A DNA stretch of 64,000 bases, from contig NZ_NPFW01000003.1 in assembly GCF_002259405.1 (NCBI RefSeq), positions 1 to 64,000 on the forward strand, in the 5' to 3' direction. This stretch comes from Rhodococcus sp. 14-2483-1-2 (GTDB lineage: Bacteria > Actinomycetota > Actinomycetes > Mycobacteriales > Mycobacteriaceae). This document shows, one piece after another, positions 17,142-26,092 of this stretch. The notes below the pieces were generated by a model. The model was not told the origin of the DNA. It did not search any database and was given only the letters and a program-made list of their open reading frames with translations. Numbering within the stretch: position 1 is the first letter of the stretch; every line of letters begins with the position of its first letter. Made by a program: the position numbers and the translations under genes.

Positions 17142-18041
17142 TCAGTTGATGTTCCACGACTCGACAGCATCGAGTCGCCGGCCGTCGGAATCGTAAGTGT
17201 AGAAGCCCTCTCCGTCCCCGAGGCCTGTCTTTCCCGCGTCGATACCCTTCTGCAGCATATCGGCGAATTCGACTTGATCCTCGACACCGCTCGCGCGCGC
17301 GATGTGTGCTGCGACGTTGAAGCCGACCGTGTCGTATATCTGGAACGGACCGGCGGGAGCCCCGGTGGCTATTCGCCACACGTTGTCGATGTCCGCCGGA
17401 TTGGCAACCCCGCCGACGTAGAGGTTGGCTCCTGCTTGCAACAGCGGAATCAAGAGACTGTTCAACACGTATCCCGGAACTTCCTTTCGGACCGGAACGG
17501 GAACGAGGCCGATCTCCGAAGCGAAGTTCAAAACTGTATCGAAGTAGACGGGATCTGTTGCAGCAGTTGCCATCACCTCACCTGTGTTGTACCGCCACAC
17601 GAGATTGGCGAAGTGCAATGCAAGAAATTTTTCCGGCCGCCCGGTAGCCTCTGCAAAACTGCTGGGCAGTAGCGACGACGAGTTGGTCACGAAGATAGTT
17701 CTCGGCGGGGCCGACGCGGCGATATCCGACCAGACATTTCTCTTCAGCTCGAGATCCTCCGGAACTGCTTCGATCACCAGGTCGGCGTCCGAAACGGCTT
17801 CCGCGACGCTGGTGGTGGTCGTGATGGATTCGATGGCCTCGTCGAATCGCGCCTCGTCGAAAGTCTTCAGGTCACGCTTGTAGTATCCGCGCATCCATTC
17901 CCAGCGATCCGGCAGTTTGGCCAATAATTCGTCTGAAATATCGTATCCAACAACGGTTTTTCCGTGGTACGCAGCCTGCATCATGATCTGTGAACCGAGC
18001 ACTCCAGTTCCGAATACGGTCACTTTCTCAACGTCAATCAT
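17142..18041 (-). CDS. 3-hydroxyacyl-CoA dehydrogenase (NAD)
   Basis: The 299-residue protein has an N-terminal NAD-binding domain, VTVFGTGVLGSQIMMQAAYH, with VGYDISDE placing the acidic residue for NAD. The catalytic-type segment VTNSSSLLPSSFAEATGR and LALHFANLVWRYNTGEVM follow, then the C-terminal helical dimerisation domain beginning VPGYVLNSLLIPLLQAG. It oxidises 3-hydroxyacyl-CoA. The ATG at 18041 is preferred over GTG 18050 because GGGAAG is well spaced only for the ATG. It is a single gene with no beta-oxidation partners beside it, so the substrate is open. Confidence 0.88.
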   Translation of the reverse strand: MIDVEKVTVFGTGVLGSQIMMQAAYHGKTVVGYDISDELLAKLPDRWEWMRGYYKRDLKTFDEARFDEAIESITTTTSVAEAVSDADLVIEAVPEDLELKRNVWSDIAASAPPRTIFVTNSSSLLPSSFAEATGRPEKFLALHFANLVWRYNTGEVMATAATDPVYFDTVLNFASEIGLVPVPVRKEVPGYVLNSLLIPLLQAGANLYVGGVANPADIDNVWRIATGAPAGPFQIYDTVGFNVAAHIARASGVEDQVEFADMLQKGIDAGKTGLGDGEGFYTYDSDGRRLDAVESWNIN

Positions 18042-18328
18042 GGACGACACACTTCCCGTTCATCGAGTCACTGGCTTTCCCGCTCTGCACGTTCTACCGC
18101 TGACCATGGAACCACCGCCTCGGGGTCCAACAACGGATCGACTCGCTGAACGAGCGGTCGAGTCTCCCCGAGGAGCTGCTGGCCGGCGAAGGAGATCGAG
18201 CGCGCTCCCCAAGGCAGCGGCATGGCCAACTGCCCAGGGTGTCACCGATACTGTCGGTTGTATCCGTATCCGGTGGCCCTTCGCCGCCGTCCGTGCAGGA
18301 TTTTCGACACTATCGAGGAACCGACGCA

Positions 18329-19012
18329 GTGAGCAGACAGACACCGCACCGACGACGAAAGCCGGACACCGTGGCCTTGTGGTCCGACCGCCTGCTCCCC
18401 CGACTGATCGACGTCGTGCTCGACGCGTCCTACGTACACCGCTTGCGGGCCCGCGCCCTCTCCGGGCTCAGCGGCGACGTCGTGGAGATCGGGTTCGGCT
18501 CCGGCACCAACGTTCCGGTGTACCCGAGTGCGGTGACGTCCGTCGCCGCCGTCGAGCCGTCTCGCGGCGCGCGGCGTCTGGCAGCCGACCGCATTGCTGC
18601 GTCATCGATTCCGGTCCATTTCGTGGGACTCGACGGACAGTCGCTTCCCCTGCCCGACAACAGCTGTGACGCTGCGGTCAGCACGTTCACGCTGTGTACT
18701 GTGCCCGACCCCGCTCGTGCACTGCGCGAGATCGGACGCGTGCTTCGTCCTGGCGGCAAGTTGTTCTTCCTCGAGCACGGTCTGTCCCCGGACCCCCGCG
18801 TTGCCGCGTGGCAGCGTCGCCTCGACGGCATCGAGCAACGCGTCGCCGGCGGATGCCACCTCGTTCGCAACGTCCCCGAGTTGGTGACGGACGCCGGCTT
18901 CACGATGGAGAAATTGGACACCGACCGGCTACCCGGGCCACGGCTGCTGCGCCCGTGGGGACATCTGTCCCTCGGGGTTGCCGCTCTACCTGTCCGATGC
19001 CGAGGTCGATGA
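18329..19012 (+). CDS. Class I SAM-dependent methyltransferase
   Basis: The 227-residue protein has SAM-binding motif I in VVEIGFGSGTNVPVYPSAV, motif II region FVGLDGQSLPLPDNSCDAAV and post-motif LREIGRVLRPGGKLFFLEHG, as in the UbiE/phospholipid-methyltransferase group. The GTG at 18329 is the probable start, since the region upstream reads as non-coding and AGGA is suitably placed. The gene is divergent from the hydroxyacyl-CoA dehydrogenase. Substrate is unknown; small lipids or quinones are usual for this subgroup. Confidence 0.85.
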   Translation: MSRQTPHRRRKPDTVALWSDRLLPRLIDVVLDASYVHRLRARALSGLSGDVVEIGFGSGTNVPVYPSAVTSVAAVEPSRGARRLAADRIAASSIPVHFVGLDGQSLPLPDNSCDAAVSTFTLCTVPDPARALREIGRVLRPGGKLFFLEHGLSPDPRVAAWQRRLDGIEQRVAGGCHLVRNVPELVTDAGFTMEKLDTDRLPGPRLLRPWGHLSLGVAALPVRCRGR

Positions 19013-19109
19013 GCGAGCGGCTGCGTGCCACACAGTTGGTGCCGTCGCGGGTGCGTGCGCGGGTGCAATTACCGCTCCATCGGATCATCGGCTGACGCAT
19101 ACTCGATCG

Positions 19110-19475
19110 ATGGCTGTAGATCCCCGCGGAAAAGACCTGAAGCGCTATCTGGAAGAAGACCCCGGTGGGCCTGTGGTGATGCTCAACCTGCTGCGGTTCG
19201 CCGACGGTGGCCGCGATTCGTACGCAGAATATGCGAAAGCACTGGACGAGACGTTCCTTCCGCGCTACGGCGCGACGGTGTTGTATGCGGGCGACGGCTC
19301 GACGGCATTGGTAGCCGACGACGGTCAGGCCTGGGATGCGGTCCTGCTGGTGCAGTACCCCTCGCGCAAGGCATTCAGCGAAATGGTGGCCGATCCCGAT
19401 TATCAGGCGGTGACGGCACTGCGGACCAGCGCGTTAAAGGAAGCGGTTCTACAGGCCACCGTTCCGTGGTCGTGA
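19110..19475 (+). CDS. DUF1330-family protein
   Basis: The 121-residue protein has the ferredoxin-like DUF1330 layout: VVMLNLLRFADGGRDSYAEY near the start, LYAGDGSTALVADDGQAWDA in the middle, and VQYPSRKAFSEMVADPDYQA at the end. No catalytic residues are defined for the family. The upstream methyltransferase gene ends 97 bp before it, so co-transcription is possible. A hairpin after the stop separates it from the convergent hydrolase gene. Confidence 0.8.
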   Translation: MAVDPRGKDLKRYLEEDPGGPVVMLNLLRFADGGRDSYAEYAKALDETFLPRYGATVLYAGDGSTALVADDGQAWDAVLLVQYPSRKAFSEMVADPDYQAVTALRTSALKEAVLQATVPWS

Positions 19476-19488
19476 ATCCGCGGCTCGC

Positions 19489-19507
19489 TGACCGAATTGC
19501 TCGGTCA
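19489..19507. terminator. Hairpin between convergent genes
   Basis: TGACCGA-ATTGC-TCGGTCA gives perfect 7-bp arms and a 5-base loop, 14 bp after the DUF1330 stop and 20 bp from the convergent hydrolase stop. It can serve both directions. Confidence 0.5.
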
Positions 19508-19527
19508 CTCAGCAGGGGTTCGCATAC

Positions 19528-20352
19528 TCAATCTGTCGTGAGCAACCGCCTACGGAACAGATCGAGTACCTGATCCAGCGCCTGCCGTGTCGGCTCCCCC
19601 GGCTCGTCGATCAGTCCTTCGGTGACGACCGAATGCGGTGGTCCGAATGCTTCCGGGTTGAACGAGGAGTCGGGCAGTTCCACCGAGACGAATGCGTCGC
19701 CGAGCTGCTCGCGCAGCCATTGGAATCGTGCGGGCGGGCACATCTTGTCGCCTTCGAAACGCATTCCCAGGACCGTGAGCTCCCCTGCTGCACAACGACT
19801 TTTCACCTTGTCCAGGTCGCCCGGGGTGATGTCGATGGATCTACCGCGAGACTTCGATGCCGCGAACGGAAGTGAGGGCTGCGAGAGCACCGGTGCGATC
19901 AGTCGATCGTCCGCCGCCATGGCGAGAGCGAATCCTCCGGTGAAGCACATTCCGATGGCACCGACGCCTGGTCCGCCGCAGCGCTCGTGCTCCTGCTCTG
20001 CCAGAGCGCGCAACCACACCACGATGCGCGACGATTTACCGGTGGCGAGGATGGTGAATTCTCGACTGATGCACGCCGGCACCATGGCACGCGACATGGT
20101 GGCAACGGTGCCGAGCGCTCCCAGTGGCGCGGCCAGCGGATCCTTGCCGTCGACTCCGAACAGGTGCGGAACGACGGCCGTACAACCGATTCCGGCGACG
20201 GTTCTCGCGAAGTCCGCGACCCTGGGAGTGATGCCCGGCATTTCCGACATCACGATCACAGCCGGCCCGGTTCCGAAGCGATACACGGGCGCTGTCCGCC
20301 CGTCCGCGGTGAACTCGGTTCGCTCGAAGTCGGCCAGCGTGTCATCGGTCAT
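19528..20352 (-). CDS. Dienelactone-hydrolase-family protein
   Basis: The 274-residue alpha/beta hydrolase has the nucleophile elbow GMCFTGG with Cys136 in place of Ser, as in dienelactone hydrolases. The opening RTAPVYRFGTGPAVIVMSEM and the WLREQLGDAFVSVELPDSSF region fit the family. True dienelactone hydrolases act in chlorocatechol breakdown, but many relatives have other ester or lactone substrates. No aromatic-ring pathway genes are adjacent. The start at 20352 is the only good ATG. Confidence 0.82.
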   Translation of the reverse strand: MTDDTLADFERTEFTADGRTAPVYRFGTGPAVIVMSEMPGITPRVADFARTVAGIGCTAVVPHLFGVDGKDPLAAPLGALGTVATMSRAMVPACISREFTILATGKSSRIVVWLRALAEQEHERCGGPGVGAIGMCFTGGFALAMAADDRLIAPVLSQPSLPFAASKSRGRSIDITPGDLDKVKSRCAAGELTVLGMRFEGDKMCPPARFQWLREQLGDAFVSVELPDSSFNPEAFGPPHSVVTEGLIDEPGEPTRQALDQVLDLFRRRLLTTD

Positions 20353-20510
20353 GGGAGTCCGTCTTTCTGCCAGAGGTCCACCGCGCCGAGCCGACGCATG
20401 CCGTCAAAGCTAGATCATCGGATGGACTACGGCGAGAACACCGCAGTACCGCCCCTCACCGCGCACCAGAGGGTACAGCGGCCCGAACGAGACGCCGGTG
20501 ATGCGGATGA

Positions 20511-20888
20511 TCACGAAGCGGCCGAGTCCGCGATGATCGTCACGCCCAGTACGACGAACAGCGTTGCGCCTGCCGCCACTCCGGCCAGACTCGCAGCCGG
20601 CGCACCTGCCCGACGACCGATCACACTTGCCGCGACGTCGAGGACATCGATCGCGATCCCGGCCTCCACGGCTGCTTTGCGAACGTCTGCGGATGGGTGG
20701 TGCAGCGCCATTCCCAGCGCGAGATCGCGGACTCCGAACAGGCGCGTCGCCACCCCCGCACTTCCGACTTGATGCATGGGTCCGAGGCCGAAGGCACGCC
20801 ACGAATGTGCGGGACTCGCCCACGAGATCAGTCCGGCGGTCGATCGCAGAACCGACAGTGCGAGCAAGGGAGTCGAACGTGTACGCAT
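20511..20888 (-). CDS. Small membrane protein (DUF4267-like)
   Basis: The 125-residue protein has several hydrophobic helices and the blocks STAGLISWASPAHSWRAFGL and RLFGVRDLALGMALHH, a pattern seen in DUF4267-like actinomycete membrane proteins. It has no known function. A strong ribosome-binding site (AAGGAG) precedes the ATG. It is divergent from a TetR gene, and one of two matching palindromes lies immediately upstream of its ribosome-binding site, so it is very likely the repressor target. Confidence 0.7.
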   Translation of the reverse strand: MRTRSTPLLALSVLRSTAGLISWASPAHSWRAFGLGPMHQVGSAGVATRLFGVRDLALGMALHHPSADVRKAAVEAGIAIDVLDVAASVIGRRAGAPAASLAGVAAGATLFVVLGVTIIADSAAS

Positions 20889-20904
20889 GACGTCTCCTTC
20901 GAGT

Positions 20905-20920
20905 TGTAGTGGTCACTACA
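20905..20920. promoter_or_regulatory. TetR operator site 1
   Basis: TGTAGTG-GT-CACTACA has perfect 7-bp arms with a 2-base centre. It lies 17 bp upstream of the membrane-protein start. A matching inverted copy lies 28 bp away. Confidence 0.7.
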
Positions 20921-20932
20921 ACAGAAGGTACC

Positions 20933-20948
20933 TGTAGTGACCACTACG
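20933..20948. promoter_or_regulatory. TetR operator site 2
   Basis: TGTAGTG-AC-CACTACG is the reverse complement of site 1 except for the last base. It lies 9 bp before the TetR start. The pair would allow repression of both divergent genes. Confidence 0.7.
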
Positions 20949-20956
20949 ATCAAGGT

Positions 20957-21496
20957 GTGGTCAAGAAACATTCACGCGAAGAGATGCTGTCCGTGGCACT
21001 GGAGGCCGCCCTGGAAGACGGCCTGAGCCGCTTGACCTTCGGCAGACTCGCATCGCGTTTGAAGATCAGTGATCGCATGGTCGTCTACTACTTCCCGACG
21101 AAGGACGAGCTCGTCACGTCCGTTCTGTCGGTAGTCGGAGATCGACTGCAACACGTGCTGGCCGCGGCGTTCTCGGTGCCGACGAACGACCACCGCTCAC
21201 TGGTCGCGACGGCGTGGCCGGTGGTGGCCCAGCCTGAGTGCGATCCGCTGTTCGGGCTCTACTTCGAGGCCATCGGACAAGCAACAGCAGGAATCGAGCC
21301 CTACAAATCCGTGGCCTCGCACTTGGTGGAGGGCTGGATCGAATGGCTCGGCGGCTTCGTCGTCGGGGACCAGGACTACCGACGCAGAGAGGCTGCCGCT
21401 GCCGTGGCTGTGCTCGACGGCCTTCTGCTCATGCGTCTGCTGGGAGGCAGTGACCTCGCCGACACGGCATCGACGTCACTGCTCGATCACCGATAG
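20957..21496 (+). CDS. TetR-family transcriptional regulator
   Basis: The 179-residue protein has the TetR HTH at about 27-47 (TFGRLASRLKISDRMVVYYF). The C-terminal part contains LFGLYFEAIGQATAGIEPYK and AVLDGLLLMRLLGGSD. The GTG at 20957 is the likely start because the frame upstream would run through both operator palindromes. The divergent small membrane protein is the apparent target, along with itself. The ligand is unknown. Confidence 0.88.
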   Translation: MVKKHSREEMLSVALEAALEDGLSRLTFGRLASRLKISDRMVVYYFPTKDELVTSVLSVVGDRLQHVLAAAFSVPTNDHRSLVATAWPVVAQPECDPLFGLYFEAIGQATAGIEPYKSVASHLVEGWIEWLGGFVVGDQDYRRREAAAAVAVLDGLLLMRLLGGSDLADTASTSLLDHR

Positions 21497-21517
21497 ATCC
21501 ACTGGGGCAGAGCGGGT

Positions 21518-22312
21518 TCAGGACGTCACCGGTTCTTCGATCGGCGTCTGGAACGACCACAGGTGCCCCTCCGGATCACGAACGCCGTACTCCCTGACGC
21601 CGTAGGGCATGTCGGCGGGCGCGTAGTCGATCGCTGCCCCGGTTGCGGCCACTCGAGCGTGATGGGCGTCGACGTCGTCGATCAGGACCGCGAGCGAGGC
21701 GGTGACCATGCCGTTGGTCAGGGGAGAAACCATTCGATGTTCAGGAGCTTCGCGGTGCAACCAGACAACACCGTCACCGGCGTGAACCTCTCCGTGGACT
21801 GCTCGGTCACCGTCGTATTCGATCGGTCCCGGAGCCAGCCCCAGCACGTCGACGAGGTAGGAGTGGGCCGCTGCGATGTCGCGGTAGACCAACAACGTGG
21901 TCCGACCGGTCACCGCAGGCTCTTCGGTCGACAGGCACGAGAGTAGATCCAACAGCGCGTCGTCGCCGAGAAGAGCACCGTGCAGTAGTCGGTCCTCGAC
22001 CGCACGAACCCGTTCGCGCACCCGAGCAAGGTCCGCCATCCGACGGTCCAGGTCTGCCAGATGTTGCCGAGTCAGGTGCTGGAAATCCGCCACGTCCGGA
22101 TCGACATCGGCGAGCGGAGTTCCCAATTCTCGGAGCAGTCGAATACGGTACAGCCGATCGATATCTCCTCCGTCGTACCGACGCCTACCCCCTCTGTCTC
22201 GGTCCGGAGCGAGCAAACCCAGTTCCTCGTAGTACCGCAACGTGCGTTCGGTGACGCCGGTTCGACGCGCGACGTCACCGATTCCCCAGGTGATCGGACC
22301 TTTGCTGTTCAT
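21518..22312 (-). CDS. MerR regulator fused to a VOC (glyoxalase-type) domain
   Basis: The 264-residue protein joins two domains. Residues about 9-75 are a MerR winged helix (GDVARRTGVTERTLRYYEEL, then GLLAPDRDRGGRRRYD), with a helical linker to about 130. Residues about 138-260 are a vicinal-oxygen-chelate domain (TLLVYRDIAAAHSYLVDVLG and VREYGVRDPEGHLWSFQTP). The VOC part replaces the usual short MerR effector helix and may bind a small molecule or antibiotic. It is the third gene of a minus-strand run after the ligase and the MHS transporter, with a 55-bp gap. Confidence 0.88.
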   Translation of the reverse strand: MNSKGPITWGIGDVARRTGVTERTLRYYEELGLLAPDRDRGGRRRYDGGDIDRLYRIRLLRELGTPLADVDPDVADFQHLTRQHLADLDRRMADLARVRERVRAVEDRLLHGALLGDDALLDLLSCLSTEEPAVTGRTTLLVYRDIAAAHSYLVDVLGLAPGPIEYDGDRAVHGEVHAGDGVVWLHREAPEHRMVSPLTNGMVTASLAVLIDDVDAHHARVAATGAAIDYAPADMPYGVREYGVRDPEGHLWSFQTPIEEPVTS

Positions 22313-22367
22313 GAACCAGACGGTAGAACCTCACGTCGCGTCAGGAGCAAGATCTGCCGTGGTCGGA

Positions 22368-23660
22368 TCACACGTCCTCGAGTCGAATTCCCTTCGTTTC
22401 CTTCATGAAGAAGCACGCGACACCGGTCAAGGCGGCCAGGAACATGATGTACACGCCGAACACCCAGCCCAGATCGAGGCCGAGGAAGAGTTGGTTGAGA
22501 TAGGGCGCAGTTCCGCCGAACACCGCTACCGAGAACGAGTAGGCGAATCCGATCGCCTGCGTGCGGAGTCGGGTGGGAAAGCTCTCCGACAGTGTCGACG
22601 AGAGAATCGAAGCCGGGACTGCGATGACGAGCAGTGCGACCGTGGACGGGAGCAGCAACGTCCACCACTGCGTCGAGATCATCATCGTCAGCGGGATCTG
22701 CAGAACGAACATCGATACGGCGAAGGTGGCAAGCATCGGCCGGCGACCGATCGAATCCGAGAGACGACCGAAGAACGGCAAGGACACCAACGCAATCAAC
22801 TGAGCGATGACGAGCATCCAGTACGCGGTGTCCGGATTCATTCCACGCTGCGTGATGGCGAAGGTCGACACGTACGAAGTCCAGGTGTAATGCGCCGCTG
22901 TGATTCCCGACGTCATCCCGATCATCAACACGATTGCCTTGACGACCGTCTTTCGTGCGATCGGTGCCTGCTTCACCTTGTTCTGCTCCGAATCGAAGAC
23001 GTCGCTCTCGTCCATGTTCTTTCGCAGGTACAACGCGAACAGTGCCAGAAGTGCGCCGAGCAAGAACGGGATACGCCAACCCCATTGGCCGACAGCCGAT
23101 TCGGACAGTGTCGAGGTGATGACGCCACCTACCGTGTATGCCAGCGCCGAGCCACCGAAGATTGCGACGAATGCAACGCTTCCCCACATCCCGCGTCGGT
23201 TCGGTGGCGCGATCTCACCGACGTACGAGTAGGCCGTCGCCGACTCGCCGCCGTGCGCGAAACCCTGCATGACGCGTGCGAGCAACAGCAGTACCGATGC
23301 CCAGGCCCCGATGGCACCGTAGGTGGGCATGATGCCGATCAGCAGGCTTCCGGCCGCCATCATCAGCATGGTGGTGACGAGAACGAACTTGCGCCCCTTC
23401 TTGTCTGCGATCCGGCCGAACACGATGCCGCCGAGCGGGCGCATCAGGAATCCGACGGCGAACACCGCCAACGTGGACAGTAGGGCCGAGACCGGATCGG
23501 TCTGGCTGAACATCGCCGCGGCGATGAACGGTGCGAAGACCGCGTAGGCGCTCCACTCGTACCACTCGAGTACGTTGCCGATCGTGCTGGCGAACAACGA
23601 CTTCTTCCGCGAGGAGATGTCCGGTGTCGAGCGGGTGTCGCGGGGTGATCCGACGGTCAT
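22368..23660 (-). CDS. MHS-family MFS transporter (metabolite:H+ symporter)
   Basis: The 430-residue protein has about 12 transmembrane helices and MHS-family signatures: ASTIGNVLEWYEWSAYAVFA at the start, FLMRPLGGIVFGRIADKKGR and GWRIPFLLGALLALFALYLR. The family imports organic acids such as dicarboxylates, benzoates or hydroxy acids with protons. Its ATG overlaps the stop of the upstream acyl-CoA ligase gene (ATGA), so import and CoA activation are coupled. The operon is divergent from a TetR gene and preceded by its palindromic operator. I infer the substrate is the acid activated by the ligase. Confidence 0.9.
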   Translation of the reverse strand: MTVGSPRDTRSTPDISSRKKSLFASTIGNVLEWYEWSAYAVFAPFIAAAMFSQTDPVSALLSTLAVFAVGFLMRPLGGIVFGRIADKKGRKFVLVTTMLMMAAGSLLIGIMPTYGAIGAWASVLLLLARVMQGFAHGGESATAYSYVGEIAPPNRRGMWGSVAFVAIFGGSALAYTVGGVITSTLSESAVGQWGWRIPFLLGALLALFALYLRKNMDESDVFDSEQNKVKQAPIARKTVVKAIVLMIGMTSGITAAHYTWTSYVSTFAITQRGMNPDTAYWMLVIAQLIALVSLPFFGRLSDSIGRRPMLATFAVSMFVLQIPLTMMISTQWWTLLLPSTVALLVIAVPASILSSTLSESFPTRLRTQAIGFAYSFSVAVFGGTAPYLNQLFLGLDLGWVFGVYIMFLAALTGVACFFMKETKGIRLEDV

Positions 23661-25273
23661 GAGGTTCCACTTTCGCTCGAGTGAGTCTGTGCTGAAACAG
23701 GTTTGAGTGCTGCGCGGCGAATCTTGCCGGTCTGCGTCTTGGGCAGCTCGTCGATGATGTGTATGTCCTTCGGACGTTTGTAGGCAGCGAGCCGATCGCG
23801 CGCGAAGGCCATCAGCTCGTCCGTGGTCACGGCCGAGCCACTGCGGACCGACACGTACGCGACGACGGATTCCCCTTGATAGGCGTCGGGACGACCGACC
23901 ACGGCTGCCTCGAACACCATCGGGTGCTCGTAGAGGGCGTCCTCGACCTCCCGGGGCCAGACCTTGTATCCGGAGACGTTGATCTGGTCCTTCAGCCGGT
24001 CGACGAGATAGACCCACCCCTGTTCGTCGATGATCGCTACGTCTCCGGTGTGCAGGCGACCTTCGGGCATCGTCGACGCCGATGCCTCCGGGTTCTGCCA
24101 GTAGCCCGAGACCACCTGCGGCCCGGACACTTCCAGCTCGCCGGCGACTCCCGGCTCGGTGGGTAGCCCGGTGGGGTCGAGGGTGCGCAGCTGCACGCGA
24201 GGAAGCGCAAGTCCGACGGACAACGAGCCACTCGACGCGTCCACCGGTGCCCGGAGTCCGGGCGGCACCGCGATCACGCCTGCGGTGGTCTCGGTCATTC
24301 CGTATGCATTGTGGATGTAGCACCCGAACTTCGCCTCGAACGCGGAGACGGTGGCCGGAGGGATGGGCGCACCGCCCGAGTAGAGCGCCTTGACCGAGGC
24401 GAAATGTCTGCGGTCCACGCCCGGGCTCTCGGAGATCGCGTTGAACACGGTGATGGACCCGATGGTGTAGGTGACCCGATGCTCGACGAACGCGTCCAAC
24501 GTGACGCCTGCGTGGAAGCGGTGAGCGAACACGAGCAAGCAGTCGCGCACCAGAGCCACCGCAGCGTCGAGCATGGCCCCGGTGATGTGGAACAGCGGGG
24601 CGACGGCGAACACGACGTCGCCGTCCTCCATTCCCACACGCTCACCGAAGTCCGTGGCTGTCGCCAACGCGTTGGCGTGCGAGATCCGAGCACCCTTGGG
24701 CGGCCCCGTGGTTCCGGAGGTGTAGGCCAACAGCGCAAGATCGTCCGGCTGCGGTGCGAATTCGTCCATCACGCGACCTCGGTAGGCCTCGACGAGGCCG
24801 AGCACGTCGTTCTCGGGCGTCGGCGTGATGCGCGTCGTCGCGTCGAACACACGCGGATCGTTGCGAGTCTGTAGATCCAGTCCGCTGGTGCTCACGAAGA
24901 ACCGAATCGTGCTGCCCTGCAAAGAGGTTTCGAGCGCGACGAGATCGGACTCGTCGCACACGAGGGCGACGGGCTCCGCATCGTCGAGCAGGTGGCGCAG
25001 TTCTCTGTTGCGGTACATCGGATTCAGGATCAGAGCCACGGCGCCGATCTTCCACAGCGCCAAGAACGTCAGGGCGTAGTGGGGAACGTTCTGCAGATAG
25101 ATGCCGACGCGGTCGCCGCGGGTGACTCCGCGGTCCACGAACGCGGCGGCGAGAGCGTCGGAGGCCTCGTCGACCTCGCGGGCGGTGAGGACGCCATCGA
25201 AGTACGCCAGCGCGGGCCGATCGGGCGACCGGAGCACCCGGGCACGCCAGGCATCGAGGATGGTGAGGGGCAT
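23657..25273 (-). CDS. Acyl-CoA synthetase (AMP-forming)
   Basis: The 538-residue ligase converts a carboxylic acid, ATP and CoA to acyl-CoA. The P-loop-like motif LLAYTSGTTGPPKGARISH, the A5 motif NAYGMTETTAG, the A7 motif LHTGDVAIIDEQGWVYLVDR, and the A10 lysine region LPKTQTGKIRRAALKP are all present. It sits first in an operon with an MHS transporter and lies across a TetR operator from a second operon carrying an ACAD11-type dehydrogenase and an APH-type kinase. This combination matches the 4-hydroxyacid (levulinate-type) pathway, where the ligase makes the CoA ester first. The true acid is not proved. Confidence 0.92.
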   Translation of the reverse strand: MPLTILDAWRARVLRSPDRPALAYFDGVLTAREVDEASDALAAAFVDRGVTRGDRVGIYLQNVPHYALTFLALWKIGAVALILNPMYRNRELRHLLDDAEPVALVCDESDLVALETSLQGSTIRFFVSTSGLDLQTRNDPRVFDATTRITPTPENDVLGLVEAYRGRVMDEFAPQPDDLALLAYTSGTTGPPKGARISHANALATATDFGERVGMEDGDVVFAVAPLFHITGAMLDAAVALVRDCLLVFAHRFHAGVTLDAFVEHRVTYTIGSITVFNAISESPGVDRRHFASVKALYSGGAPIPPATVSAFEAKFGCYIHNAYGMTETTAGVIAVPPGLRAPVDASSGSLSVGLALPRVQLRTLDPTGLPTEPGVAGELEVSGPQVVSGYWQNPEASASTMPEGRLHTGDVAIIDEQGWVYLVDRLKDQINVSGYKVWPREVEDALYEHPMVFEAAVVGRPDAYQGESVVAYVSVRSGSAVTTDELMAFARDRLAAYKRPKDIHIIDELPKTQTGKIRRAALKPVSAQTHSSESGTS

Positions 25274-25315
25274 CGGGGACTCTTTCGATCGAACGTTGGC
25301 CTGGCCGAGATGGAC

Positions 25316-25337
25316 CGACCGAGCACTCGCTCGGTCG
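25316..25337. promoter_or_regulatory. TetR operator, left copy
   Basis: CGACCGAGC-ACTC-GCTCGGTCG has perfect 9-bp arms and lies 43 bp upstream of the ligase start. The inner 20 bp are the exact reverse complement of the copy at 26093-26112, on the other side of the TetR gene. Confidence 0.8.
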
Positions 25338-25425
25338 ACACTCCGTAGTGTTACGGATCACAGAACAAGTGTCAACCGGGTGCTTCCGGGACCACACCCG
25401 CCGCCCGGCCATCTACGGTGGGCGC

Positions 25426-26037
25426 ATGACCGCGACCTCCACCTGGCGAACGTACGAGGGCTCGAACCTCTCCCCTGCCTTGTCGTCGGCGTTGAACACG
25501 TTCGTGGAACAGGGCTACCACGGCACATCGGTGCGGCAGATCGCGGCGGGAGCCGGACTGTCGGTTCCCGGTCTGTACCACCACTTTCCGTCGAAGCAGG
25601 CTCTACTGGTCGGCATCATGGACGCGTCGATGGACGAGCTGTTGGAACGAACTCGATCGGCAGAGGCCGGTGCCGGCTCGTCGCCGAGTGACCGTTTCGA
25701 CGCAGTGGTCGAATCCCTGCTGCTGTTCCACATCCACAGGCGCGACGCCGCCTTCGTGTGCTCGACGGAAATCCGCAGCCTGGATCCGGCGAATCGCGAC
25801 GCCTACATTTCCAAACGCGACGAGGAGCAACGCCTGCTCGACGCGATCGTCGCCGCCGGTGTCGATGCAGGCCTGTTCGACACTCCGCACCCGAGGGATG
25901 CCAGTCGAGCCGTCACGACGATGTGCGTCGGCGTCGCCACCTGGTACCGCCCCGACGGGCCACTGCCTCCGAGCGAGCTGGTGGCGGTCTATCTCGACAT
26001 TGCCCGTCGTACGGTCGGAGCAGCGACCGGCGAGTAG
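25426..26037 (+). CDS. TetR-family regulator of the acyl-CoA ligase and ACAD/kinase operons
   Basis: The 203-residue protein has the TetR HTH at about 34-55 (TSVRQIAAGAGLSVPGLYHH) followed by FPSKQALL. The ATG at 25426 follows a plausible GGTGGG. Identical 20-bp palindromes lie upstream of its divergent neighbour (the ligase) and just downstream of its own gene, in front of the dehydrogenase. This arrangement strongly suggests it represses both flanking operons, with an acyl-CoA intermediate as the likely inducer. Regulation is inferred from the palindromes. Confidence 0.9.
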   Translation: MTATSTWRTYEGSNLSPALSSALNTFVEQGYHGTSVRQIAAGAGLSVPGLYHHFPSKQALLVGIMDASMDELLERTRSAEAGAGSSPSDRFDAVVESLLLFHIHRRDAAFVCSTEIRSLDPANRDAYISKRDEEQRLLDAIVAAGVDAGLFDTPHPRDASRAVTTMCVGVATWYRPDGPLPPSELVAVYLDIARRTVGAATGE

Positions 26038-26092
26038 GAGTAGCTGCCCCGGACTCCTTGACCCGACCGAGCGATTGTGTCAACCTTCCAGA

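Noticed and set aside
23661-24323. An N-terminal extension of the MHS transporter
   Set aside because: It overlaps the ligase gene antiparallel in frame usage and has no transporter-like sequence; the ATGA junction marks the start at 23660.
26053-26092. A TTGACC box as a sigma -35 for the ACAD operon
   Set aside because: No convincing -10 is seen at the right spacing.
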